Positions 1-6,231 of a stretch of 11,578 nucleotides of DNA are shown in pieces. Within the stretch, counting starts at the first letter, position 1. Each line of letters starts with the position of its first letter. Source of the DNA: Candidatus Syntropharchaeum sp. (GTDB lineage Archaea; Halobacteriota; Syntropharchaeia; Alkanophagales; Methanospirareceae); contig JADHYP010000028.1 in NCBI GenBank assembly GCA_016782355.1, forward strand, positions 1-11,578. Direction: 5' to 3'. Made by a program: the position numbers and the translations under genes. The notes beneath the pieces were generated by a model. It saw only the letters and a list, made by a program, of their open reading frames with translations, did no database searches and was not told the DNA's origin.

Positions 1-1
1 A

Positions 2-1117
2 GAATCTCGTGAAGCCGACATTGTTATCGTGAATACCTGCACCGTAACGAAAAGAACGGAATTAAACGTGATAAAGCGACTGAAGGAATTGAAAGAGCAG
101 GGTAAAGAAGTAGTTGTTGCAGGTTGCATGGCGGCGGCACAGCCCGAGCTGGTAAAAAGCATTTTAGGCGATGATGTAAAAATGATAACGCCCGGGGATA
201 TTTGTAATGAGGAACAAGCGCTTGACTTTGATGGTGTGATTGCCGTAATCCCGATAGCAATGGGTTGCGTAGGAACATGCTCTTATTGTATCGTGAAGCA
301 AGCGAGGGGCGAGCTGAGAAGTTACGAGCCTGAAAAGATATGCGAGGCAGTGAAAAGTGCGGTGGAACGAGGTGCGAGAGAGATAAGGATTACTTCGCAG
401 GACTGCAGTGCCTACGGCTGGGACAGCTTCGGTATAAAACTTCCTGAGTTGTTAGAACTGATAACCTCTGTAAAAGGAGATTTCAGAATAAGAGTGGGTA
501 TGCTGAACCCATTTACGGTAATTCGCATCTTAGATGAACTCCTTGAAGCGTTTGAGTCCGAAAAAACATTCAAATTCTTTCACGTGCCGGTGCAATCGGG
601 CTCTGATAAGGTGCTCGGCGATATGAGTAGGAATTACAAAGCTGCTGATTTCGTTGAGATAGTAAAAAGCATAAGGAAGCGATTCGAATATAGCACGATA
701 TGCACGGATTTCATCATTGGTTTCCCAACCGAGACGGAAGGGGATTTCTTTTCATCGCTGAATCTGTTGGAGACGGTGAAGCCGGAAAAAGTGAACATAA
801 CGAGGTTCTCTCCAAGACCTGCGACGGAAGCATCAAAACTAAAGGATTTGGTGGAGCGAGAGAAGAAAAGGAGGTCGAGAATTTTCTCCGCCGTTTATCA
901 CAGGCTGGTTTTCGCAAAGAACAAAGAATTGGAGGGTAGAAAGATTCCTGTTTTAGTGACGGAGAAGGGTAAGAAGGGAGGAGTAATTGCCCGGGACACT
1001 TCGTATAGAACCATCGTAATAAAGAATGATTTGCCACTCGGTGCTACTTGTAAGGTGCAGGTGAAGGATGCGAAGAGCACTTATTTGGTGGGTGGGGTTC
1101 AAAACATTGACGCATAG
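2..1117 (+). CDS. Archaeal MiaB-like tRNA t6A37 methylthiotransferase, 5' end cut by window edge
   Basis: Radical-SAM enzyme expected to add a methylthio group to N6-threonylcarbamoyladenosine at tRNA position 37 (the e-MtaB/CDKAL1 group). The frame is open from base 2, so the N-terminus (roughly 40-50 residues, with the first cluster cysteine) lies outside the window. Visible are the N-terminal MTTase-domain cysteines in NTC (bases 38-40) and GCM (125-127). The radical-SAM CX3CX2C motif follows, with cysteines at bases 266, 278 and 287 in MGCVGTCSYC. The tail from about base 930 has the length and basic/glycine character of a TRAM RNA-binding domain. Family assignment is strong. The exact substrate (t6A rather than i6A) is inferred from the archaeal family. 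The next gene has its own promoter, so this looks like the end of a transcription unit. Confidence 0.9.
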   Translation, partial: ESREADIVIVNTCTVTKRTELNVIKRLKELKEQGKEVVVAGCMAAAQPELVKSILGDDVKMITPGDICNEEQALDFDGVIAVIPIAMGCVGTCSYCIVKQARGELRSYEPEKICEAVKSAVERGAREIRITSQDCSAYGWDSFGIKLPELLELITSVKGDFRIRVGMLNPFTVIRILDELLEAFESEKTFKFFHVPVQSGSDKVLGDMSRNYKAADFVEIVKSIRKRFEYSTICTDFIIGFPTETEGDFFSSLNLLETVKPEKVNITRFSPRPATEASKLKDLVEREKKRRSRIFSAVYHRLVFAKNKELEGRKIPVLVTEKGKKGGVIARDTSYRTIVIKNDLPLGATCKVQVKDAKSTYLVGGVQNIDA

Positions 1118-1181
1118 AAAAATAGAACTTATAGCCATGTCATTAAAAGAAGAAGATTGGGAAGTTGTGGAAGGAGAGTAA
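1092..1181 (+). CDS. Possible 29-residue acidic-tailed small ORF overlapping the end of the methylthiotransferase gene
   Basis: A GTG-initiated frame begins inside the last codons of the methylthiotransferase gene and ends at TAA 1179-1181. It encodes a peptide with a basic middle (THRKIELIA) and an acidic end (LKEEDWEVVEGE). An internal ATG at 1137 would give only 14 residues. No ribosome-binding site stands out and I do not recognise a family. It could be a real overlapping small protein, a decayed gene end, or chance. It is listed because the overlap and the clean acidic C-terminus are at least compatible with coding. Confidence 0.15.
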   Translation: MGFKTLTHRKIELIAMSLKEEDWEVVEGE

Positions 1182-1233
1182 AGTGAGAATTTCAAAATTC
1201 ACAAAAATGGTCTGCAGTATTTGAAACGATAGC

Positions 1234-1247
1234 AAGCTTTAAATATA
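1234..1247 (+). promoter_or_regulatory. BRE/TATA promoter of the rhomboid gene (leaderless)
   Basis: AAGC followed by TTTAAATATA (1238-1247) is a good archaeal BRE/TATA pair. Its centre is about 26 bp before the ATG at 1268, which predicts transcription starting at or next to the start codon and therefore a leaderless mRNA. No Shine-Dalgarno sequence precedes the ATG, in agreement. Confidence 0.6.
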
Positions 1248-1267
1248 ATTCATCCTTTCCCTAATAC

Positions 1268-2038
1268 ATGGCACGCACACAATGCACCGTCTGTGGCAAA
1301 CAGGCATTGTATAGATGCAAGTACTGCGGCGATGCCCTTTGCAAGGAGCATCTTGCACCCGAAATGCACTGGTGCGTTGCCCCTGATAAATATAAGCGAG
1401 CCCCGGAAGAAGAGGAAACTGCACCCATGGCGAAGCCAACCGAGAAAAGGCAAAAGAAATATGATACTAACATCTCTGGCATTTTTTCTCATAACTATTC
1501 CTATTTACTCCTGTTCCTCATTTCCATCTCTTTTGTCTTACAATTACTCATTCCACGCTATACCGGGCAGTTAATCCTGATTCCGGCACTTGTAATGGAA
1601 AGACCCTGGACACTGGTGACACATATCTTTCTCCACTCTACACGACGTTTCGATCATTTCCTCATCAACATGTTCGTATTTTTCTTATTCGCTCCTATGC
1701 TGGAGAGAAAGATAGGGAGTTCAAAATTTCTACTCATCTTTTTCCTCGCCGGGATTTTTGCAGGCATTGGCTGGAGTTTGACTTCTGCTAACCCCGTACT
1801 GGGTGCAAGTGGTGCAATATGCGGTATTCTTGGAGCTCTTGCGGTGTTAATGCCAAAAATGAAAGTATATTTATTCCTTTTAATACCAATGGAGCTGTGG
1901 ATGGTAGTTATTCTCTTCGCTCTCTTCTTTGATGTCTTACCAATTATAATGGGTTCACCAGATGGAATTGCGCACACAGCACATTTATCAGGTCTACTTT
2001 TCGGATTGCTCGCAGGCTTGCGTTTAAGGAAAACGTAA
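1268..2038 (+). CDS. Rhomboid-family intramembrane serine protease with N-terminal AN1 zinc finger
   Basis: A 256-residue membrane protein that would cleave transmembrane substrates within the bilayer. Residues 6-36 form an AN1-type zinc finger (C6, C9, C17, C20, C25, H28, H34, C36), followed by an acidic/basic linker to about residue 70. The rhomboid core follows with about six hydrophobic segments. The HxxxN motif is H130-N134, the nucleophile is S181 in GASG, and the catalytic histidine is H239 in AHLSGLLFG. All hallmark catalytic residues are present, so it should be active. The finger lies on the side expected to be cytoplasmic and could recruit a partner or substrate. The start is supported by the TATA box 26 bp upstream. 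Its substrate is unknown and its neighbours give no clue. Confidence 0.9.
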   Translation: MARTQCTVCGKQALYRCKYCGDALCKEHLAPEMHWCVAPDKYKRAPEEEETAPMAKPTEKRQKKYDTNISGIFSHNYSYLLLFLISISFVLQLLIPRYTGQLILIPALVMERPWTLVTHIFLHSTRRFDHFLINMFVFFLFAPMLERKIGSSKFLLIFFLAGIFAGIGWSLTSANPVLGASGAICGILGALAVLMPKMKVYLFLLIPMELWMVVILFALFFDVLPIIMGSPDGIAHTAHLSGLLFGLLAGLRLRKT

Positions 2039-2217
2039 TCGTATGGTTGTGGTGAAGTTGTGTCTATGATTTTCACGCATGACGAAAGAAACACGCTTTC
2101 GACAGTTTTATAGTCAAAAATGTCCTTGGTTTTTATCAAGATTAACCCCTAAACGGTGGGGCTCTGCACCATAACCCTGCAAGTCCTGTAATGGCTTAAT
2201 TCAAAGCTCAAAAGAAG

Positions 2218-2598
2218 ATGCATCCACTTGCTTATAAACACCTGAAAAAGGTATTGGAAGAGAAGAAGCTCGTAGGACCTGACGAAACGTGTGAATATTA
2301 TCCATGCCATTTCGTGGGTCAGGATTGCACGTGGTGTTTCTGCCCTTTTTATCCCTGCGAAGACGAGCAAACCGGCGGTGAATGGGTGAAGACGAAGGAA
2401 GGTGGACGTATTTGGAGCTGCTCAGGTTGTTACTGGATACACAAATCGGAAGTTGCGAAGGAATTGCTGGAGGAGTTCAAGAAGTTTGGAATAGACGATG
2501 TTGAAGAGATTGAAAAAAGAAAGGAAGAAATAAAGAAGATATTTTCAATTTTAAAAGAGAAACATCCACCACCTAATGAGTCCAAAAAGCAGTCCTGA
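2218..2598 (+). CDS. Cysteine-rich small-domain (zf-like, PF04071-type) protein
   Basis: A 126-residue soluble protein. The N-terminal two thirds match the cysteine-rich small domain known mainly from archaea and anaerobic bacteria: C25, C30, C37, C40, C42 and C47 in CEYYPCHF...DCTWCFCPFYPC, then GGEW, then C68, C71 and H75 in WSCSGCYWIH. The clustered cysteines suggest metal or Fe-S binding, but no biochemical role is established for the family. The C-terminal third is a charged helix, probably coiled coil, ending in a basic tail. Family members are sometimes found near cobamide genes. Here cobT and cobY are 6-8 kb away, so that link is weak. The gene ends 5 bp before the convergent dockerin gene. 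No clear promoter or ribosome-binding site was seen upstream. Confidence 0.75.
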   Translation: MHPLAYKHLKKVLEEKKLVGPDETCEYYPCHFVGQDCTWCFCPFYPCEDEQTGGEWVKTKEGGRIWSCSGCYWIHKSEVAKELLEEFKKFGIDDVEEIEKRKEEIKKIFSILKEKHPPPNESKKQS

Positions 2599-2603
2599 AA
2601 ATT

Positions 2604-3443
2604 TTATTTCTCCCTGAATTCACCTATCCGGTACTCCGCTTTATAAGGGTCATAAACCAAATTATGCTGATAATCTACTGATAAATGAATTGCCCAATAG
2701 CCATGGCGCCCTTCGTCCAGGAAGATTTTTATCGTATGTGTATCATGATAGCCCATTGCAGTTGAGAGGTCTTCAAAATCATACAATTTCCAGAACGGGT
2801 CAATTATAAACCAATTAGACAAATCTCGCCAGTTACCGCCCGTATATACTATTCCGTATGCGTGAACGCCGGAAGAGCCCCAGGCTATCGTCTTCGGTCC
2901 TAAACTTTTGTATGCCAACCGGCAGAGGTCACGAGCGTAATGAACGCATACTGCACTGTCGTTCTTTGGCGATTCCAGACTCGTGTAATGCTTTACCCAT
3001 ATAGCAGTTCGGTTTGGATTCTGCGGATAAATAACCTCGCCAAGAATAACCGCAGGCTCTTCGCCTCGCTCCATCGTATAATTGGACAGGTTCCAAACCG
3101 AAATATTTACCGCCACTTGATACCGGTAATTCAAAGGAACGTGGTCTGCGAAATAATAAAAATCCTTGTAATCGCACCGGAAATCTGCGTTCAAATCCCA
3201 TGGCACATAACTGCTATATCTGTCGTTGAAGTGCGACTTAAGAATATCTAAGTCCAACTGATTGATGTACCCATCGTCATTAAAATCGAGGTCTGTCAAT
3301 CCAGCGACTTTTTGTTCCTGCTGTCCAGCACAAGCTCCGGTCGTGAACCCGTAGAAATAGAAAAACAAAATCAACAAGCTCAAATTCAATACTTTGGAAT
3401 GCCTCGCAGTCCTGTAAATTTTTATCAGCTTGTTTCGTCCCAT
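2604..3443 (-). CDS. Secreted dockerin-type protein with transglutaminase-like cysteine-peptidase domain
   Basis: A 279-residue exported protein. A basic N-terminus precedes a hydrophobic segment at residues 19-36 (signal peptide or anchor). Two dockerin type I calcium loops follow: D53-x-N55-x-D57-G...N61..D64 and D83-x-N85-x-D87...D91..D94. The C-terminal half carries a spaced Cys-His-Asp set, C166 in AVCVHYARDL, H194 in SGVHAYGIVY and D215 in WFIIDPFW. This is the order and local context of transglutaminase-like cysteine-peptidase triads. NxS/T sequons would allow N-glycosylation. The dockerin could tether it to a cohesin-bearing surface scaffold; the substrate is unknown. It starts 2 bp after the trpC stop with no obvious ribosome-binding site, so it is probably co-transcribed with trpC. 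Dockerin recognition is firm; the transglutaminase fold is inferred from motifs. Confidence 0.75.
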   Translation of the reverse strand: MGRNKLIKIYRTARHSKVLNLSLLILFFYFYGFTTGACAGQQEQKVAGLTDLDFNDDGYINQLDLDILKSHFNDRYSSYVPWDLNADFRCDYKDFYYFADHVPLNYRYQVAVNISVWNLSNYTMERGEEPAVILGEVIYPQNPNRTAIWVKHYTSLESPKNDSAVCVHYARDLCRLAYKSLGPKTIAWGSSGVHAYGIVYTGGNWRDLSNWFIIDPFWKLYDFEDLSTAMGYHDTHTIKIFLDEGRHGYWAIHLSVDYQHNLVYDPYKAEYRIGEFREK

Positions 3444-3445
3444 TT

Positions 3446-4198
3446 TTATTCAATCACAAAATCTTTTACTTTACGCTCTATATCCGCTGCATTCATTATG
3501 GAAGTCCCGATAAGCAAAGCATCTGCACCTGCATCGAACATTCTCCTTGCGTCTTCTTTACTATTAATTCCACTCATCGCCACCAAAAGAATGCTCCCTG
3601 GTAGCTCAGGCTTAACCTCCGGTGCAATCTCCTCAAAAGTTGCTAAATTTACTTCAAACGTCTCCAGGTCCCGGTTGTTTATACCGACTAACGATGCTAT
3701 TCCTGAAACTTCGTGATTCAAAATCTTGTCCTTCGATTCTCTATCTATCTCGATAAGTGCTTCCATACCAAGCGAGTGAGCCTTCTTTATCAGCTCCTTC
3801 AATCTTTCGGCACTTAGAAATCTCGCTATTAGCAATATCGCATTCGCACCATACGCATACGATTCGTGCACTTGAAACTCGTCGAAGATGAAGTCCTTTC
3901 TCAATACTGGCAGTTCAACGGAAAGTTTAACGGTTTTTAAATCTTCTAAACTACCGGAAAAAGCCGCGTCGGTTAGAACTGATATTGCACATGCACCGCC
4001 TGTTTTCATCCGGTTCGCTGCTTCCGCGGCTTCTATTTTTATTTCTTCTTCTCCCTCTTTTAAGCCTCTTCTTTTTACTTCTGCGATTACAGCTCTTTTT
4101 CCTGCTTTTTTTCGCTCTAATATCGCTTCTTTTATGCTTCTTCGTTCTTTTAACTTATCAATAGTCTCGTGTTTCCTTTTTAGTATTTCTTCTACCAT
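3446..4198 (-). CDS. trpC: Indole-3-glycerol-phosphate synthase (TrpC) with diverged active-site loop
   Basis: A (beta/alpha)8-barrel enzyme converting CdRP to indole-3-glycerol phosphate in tryptophan synthesis; 250 residues, normal length. Landmarks in order are AEVKR (E40, K42), LTDAAFSGSLEDL, VLRKDFIFDEFQVHES (K101), LIEID (E150), GINNRDLETFE (N174, R176), AMSGI (S209) and DALLIGTSIM (phosphate site). Most catalytic residues of the Sulfolobus enzyme are conserved. Three active-site positions differ: the usual SPS after the lysine motif is GLK (45-47), and the usual Glu of AESGI is Met208. No other trp gene is in the window. The only same-strand neighbour is the secreted dockerin gene 2 bp downstream. 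It is most likely a functional or specialised IGPS paralogue. Confidence 0.85.
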   Translation of the reverse strand: MVEEILKRKHETIDKLKERRSIKEAILERKKAGKRAVIAEVKRRGLKEGEEEIKIEAAEAANRMKTGGACAISVLTDAAFSGSLEDLKTVKLSVELPVLRKDFIFDEFQVHESYAYGANAILLIARFLSAERLKELIKKAHSLGMEALIEIDRESKDKILNHEVSGIASLVGINNRDLETFEVNLATFEEIAPEVKPELPGSILLVAMSGINSKEDARRMFDAGADALLIGTSIMNAADIERKVKDFVIE

Positions 4199-4217
4199 TT
4201 TTTCGATATTTTATATA

Positions 4218-4228
4218 GATTATAAGTA
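4218..4228 (-). promoter_or_regulatory. Candidate TATA box for trpC
   Basis: On the minus strand ACTTATAATC is centred about 25 bp upstream of the trpC ATG at 4198, the spacing for a leaderless start. A second AT-rich run, TATATAAAAT, lies too close (16 bp) to serve this start. The whole 4199-4260 stretch is AT-rich, so the choice is tentative. Confidence 0.4.
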
Positions 4229-4241
4229 AGCGTAAGCAATA

Positions 4242-4252
4242 ATTTATATATT
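4242..4252 (+). promoter_or_regulatory. Candidate TATA box for nadE
   Basis: ATTTATATATT on the plus strand would place transcription initiation near 4273, giving a leader of roughly 37 bases before the ATG at 4310. This argues against the in-frame TTG at 4253, which would lie upstream of the transcript. Confidence 0.35.
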
Positions 4253-4309
4253 TTGTATAACATATCCGATTCAGTAAAGGTCTTTAGAACCAAAACAAAA
4301 ACTGTAAAA

Positions 4310-5074
4310 ATGAATGAACTATCATCGAGAATAAGCGAATGGATAAGAGAAAGAGTAATGGAAGCAGGTGCTAAAGGCGTGGTCCTGGGAATGAGTGGTG
4401 GACTCGACTCCTCTGTCACTGCGGTATTATGCAAAAACGCCTTTCCTGATGCCACGCTTGGTTTGATATTACCCTGCTTCTCCTCGAACGAAGACGTAGA
4501 GCATGCGAAAATGGTTGCGAAGAAATTTGGAATAGAAACGAAGGAAATAGAACTCTCTTCTGTTTTTAAAACTTTGTTCGGCGTGTTAGAAGAGCGAGAA
4601 TACGATGTAGATTTAAAAAGAGAAGGAAAAGAAGAAATGGATATTGCAGTTGCTAACCTGAAACCTCGTCTCCGGATGATCTGTCTTTATTACTTCGCGA
4701 ACAAGCTCAATTATCTCGTAGTTGGCACTGGAAACAAGAGCGAGCTTTCTATTGGCTATTTTACCAAATACGGCGATGGTGCTGCGGACATACTACCGCT
4801 TGGCGATTTGCTGAAAACAGAAGAGAGGAGCCTGGCAGAGGAGCTTGACATTCCAAAAGAAATAATAGCGAAGGTGCCGAGTGCAGACCTGTGGAAGGGT
4901 CAAACAGACGAATCCGAGATAGGAATGAGTTACGATGTGCTGGATAAAATCATCTTAGCATTAGAAAGTGGCGCTTTTAGCGGTTGCGACCCGGGATTAG
5001 TGGCAATAGTAAAAAGGATGATGGAAGCTTCGAGGCATAAAAGAGAATTAATACCCGTTTTTAAAAAGGTTTAA
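4310..5074 (+). CDS. nadE: Ammonia-dependent NAD+ synthetase
   Basis: Converts nicotinate adenine dinucleotide, ATP and ammonia to NAD+, the last step of NAD synthesis, in the cytosol. From the ATG at 4310 it is 254 residues, close to other archaeal single-domain NadE proteins. There is no N-terminal nitrilase-type glutaminase domain, so it should use free ammonia. The ATP-pyrophosphatase loop is SGGLDSS (29-35). Also visible are GTGNKSELSIGYFTKYGDG (139-157) and the segment LPLGDLLKTEE to VPSADLWKGQTDE, which carry typical nucleotide and substrate contacts. An upstream TTG at 4253 would add 19 unlike residues and lies before the predicted transcription start. The gene is divergent from trpC. 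Its stop codon overlaps the stop of nmd3 on the other strand. Confidence 0.93.
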   Translation: MNELSSRISEWIRERVMEAGAKGVVLGMSGGLDSSVTAVLCKNAFPDATLGLILPCFSSNEDVEHAKMVAKKFGIETKEIELSSVFKTLFGVLEEREYDVDLKREGKEEMDIAVANLKPRLRMICLYYFANKLNYLVVGTGNKSELSIGYFTKYGDGAADILPLGDLLKTEERSLAEELDIPKEIIAKVPSADLWKGQTDESEIGMSYDVLDKIILALESGAFSGCDPGLVAIVKRMMEASRHKRELIPVFKKV

Positions 5075-5958
5075 CAAAGAACTACTATTTTTCTTTTCGC
5101 ATTCTTCGTTTCTTTCTTCCTCAAGAACACTCGCTCGCCCGTGTTCATATCCACGCATTCCATTCCTTTTCCTTTTATCACCTTCTCTACGGAAACTACT
5201 TTATCCTCTATTTCCAACAACGTTCCTTCCCCGAACCCCAGTAGCCGGACAGAAAAGGACACACGGTATATATTCCTGCCGTCTTTCCTGCCATACAATT
5301 TTCGACTCTCTGAAAAACTCCCGCCTAATTTCTTCACTATCCACCTTGAAATCCTGCGACCACAATCCATGCTGCTGACGTATATATCCAGCCCCTCCTT
5401 CAACGTCCTCTCTTCAGAAACAAAATCCTCCTCTCCTAACGAGGAATACGCAATCTCTTCTGCCATAGCGAGTTCTTCATCCGTTGGAATCCTATCCTCC
5501 GCTCTTATTTGCACTATACCCACGTAGTATCCCCCGGCTATCTTACTGCATCTATCACAGGTCTCTTTTTTAAATATAACTTCTACTTCCCCTCTTTCCT
5601 CTATTTCTACCCCCTTTATCTCCGCTTTTACGTCCAACGACACACTCGCTCTATTCTCATCAGCTTTTATCTCTTTTCCCAACCCCGCCACTTCTACCCT
5701 ACATTCGTATCCATACCGCTTTCTTATTTCTTTCCTTACCGAATCCACGACCACTTCCTCTATGCTCGTTCTCTCTTTACCTTTACCCTTGAAATAACCA
5801 CCACAATTCTCGCACACGCTTACTCGTATCTCCAATTCCTCCGCTTCTATTAACCTTATCTCCTTCGTGAAGCACTCTTTGCATAAAGAATCAAAAAGTT
5901 CATCTGTTTTTTTACCACACTTCGGGCAAAATCTACTCCATTTCTCTCTCTCGTTCAT
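5071..5958 (-). CDS. nmd3: NMD3 family ribosome-biogenesis factor
   Basis: A 295-residue archaeal NMD3, the homologue of the eukaryotic 60S export adaptor. In archaea it is expected to act in late maturation or quality control of the 50S subunit, probably with aIF6. Zinc-binding CxxC pairs lie at C11/C14, C26/C29, C49/C52 and C134/C137. The motifs GGYYVGIVQIRA (142-153), SSMDCGRRISRW and YGRKDGRNIYRVSFSVRL are typical of the family. The nuclear shuttling tail of eukaryotic NMD3 is absent, as expected. The first 26 bases of the gene overlap the end of an upstream 61-codon gene, suggesting translational coupling. At the 3' end it shares the palindromic TTAA with the convergent nadE stop. Confidence 0.92.
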   Translation of the reverse strand: MNEREKWSRFCPKCGKKTDELFDSLCKECFTKEIRLIEAEELEIRVSVCENCGGYFKGKGKERTSIEEVVVDSVRKEIRKRYGYECRVEVAGLGKEIKADENRASVSLDVKAEIKGVEIEERGEVEVIFKKETCDRCSKIAGGYYVGIVQIRAEDRIPTDEELAMAEEIAYSSLGEEDFVSEERTLKEGLDIYVSSMDCGRRISRWIVKKLGGSFSESRKLYGRKDGRNIYRVSFSVRLLGFGEGTLLEIEDKVVSVEKVIKGKGMECVDMNTGERVFLRKKETKNAKRKIVVLC

Positions 5959-6118
5959 ATCGCTCTGTTATAAAAGCTCGTTTTGCTTTATATTTCACTT
6001 TCGCCTCGTCATAGCCGTATTCTTCCACGAGCTTCCCCAACAATCTCTTTTTACTTCCCCCCTTCAGTCCCAAATCCTCCATTACTCCCTTAACTATCCT
6101 CTCTTTTTCTTCGCTCAT
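5933..6118 (-). CDS. Small highly charged protein coupled to nmd3, unknown function
   Basis: A 61-residue lysine/glutamate-rich protein with no membrane segment. Two amphipathic stretches are visible, KERIVKGVMEDLGLKGG and LLGKLVEEYGYDEAKVKYKA, around a short GGSKKR turn, suggesting a small helical domain able to contact RNA or ribosomal protein. It starts at ATG 6118, about 33 bp after a good minus-strand TATA box. Its last 26 bases overlap the start of nmd3 in another frame, so the two are almost certainly one transcript. Location suggests a role with NMD3 in ribosome biogenesis, which is inference only. I do not recognise the family. Codon choice and residue composition resemble nmd3, supporting real coding. 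Confidence 0.65.
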   Translation of the reverse strand: MSEEKERIVKGVMEDLGLKGGSKKRLLGKLVEEYGYDEAKVKYKAKRAFITERYEREREME

Positions 6119-6146
6119 TCTACGATTATCATTTAAAGATATTCCA

Positions 6147-6158
6147 CATTATAAATTT
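6147..6158 (-). promoter_or_regulatory. TATA box for the 61-aa gene/nmd3 unit
   Basis: On the minus strand the core TTTATAAT (6148-6155) predicts initiation near 6125, a few bases before the ATG at 6118. It stands back to back with the ribK promoter in a 113-bp intergenic region. Confidence 0.5.
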
Positions 6159-6167
6159 TCCCGGTTC

Positions 6168-6183
6168 AAAAGCTTTTTATATA
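6168..6183 (+). promoter_or_regulatory. BRE/TATA promoter of ribK-ribB
   Basis: AAAAGC (BRE-like) followed by TTTTTATATA (6174-6183). The predicted initiation point, about 26 bp from the box centre, is 6204-6206, exactly the middle of the palindrome described in the next entry. Confidence 0.6.
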
Positions 6184-6198
6184 CCCATTTCCTATTTA

Positions 6199-6222
6199 TG
6201 AGATATATCTCAAAATTGAGAT
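6199..6222 (+). promoter_or_regulatory. Triple half-site operator, probable autoregulatory site of the RibK regulator
   Basis: TGAGATATATCTCA (6199-6212) is a perfect 14-bp palindrome. It shares its right half with a second inverted repeat, ATCTCAA-AA-TTGAGAT (6207-6222). The half-site TGAGAT therefore occurs three times: 6199-6204 direct, 6207-6212 inverted, 6217-6222 direct. The array covers the predicted transcription start and lies just before the ATG at 6232. A protein bound here would block initiation. The gene downstream carries its own winged helix, so autoregulation in response to flavin status is the simplest reading. Confidence 0.65.
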
Positions 6223-6231
6223 GCGATAAAG

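Noticed and set aside
1654..2139. 161-codon open frame on the minus strand
   Set aside because: It lies almost entirely antisense to the rhomboid gene, whose motifs are complete; its translation has no family features.
2143..2160. CCCC/GGGG pairing upstream of the cysteine-rich gene as a terminator or riboswitch
   Set aside because: Only four base pairs with no T-run and no extended structure; not distinguishable from chance.
4253..4309. TTG start adding 19 residues to NadE
   Set aside because: It lies upstream of the transcription start predicted from the TATA box, and the added residues do not fit the NadE N-terminus; ATG 4310 gives the usual length.
4192..4455. 87-codon minus-strand frame over the trpC/nadE promoter region
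   Set aside because: It covers both divergent promoters and is antisense to the nadE ATP-binding loop region; a shadow frame.
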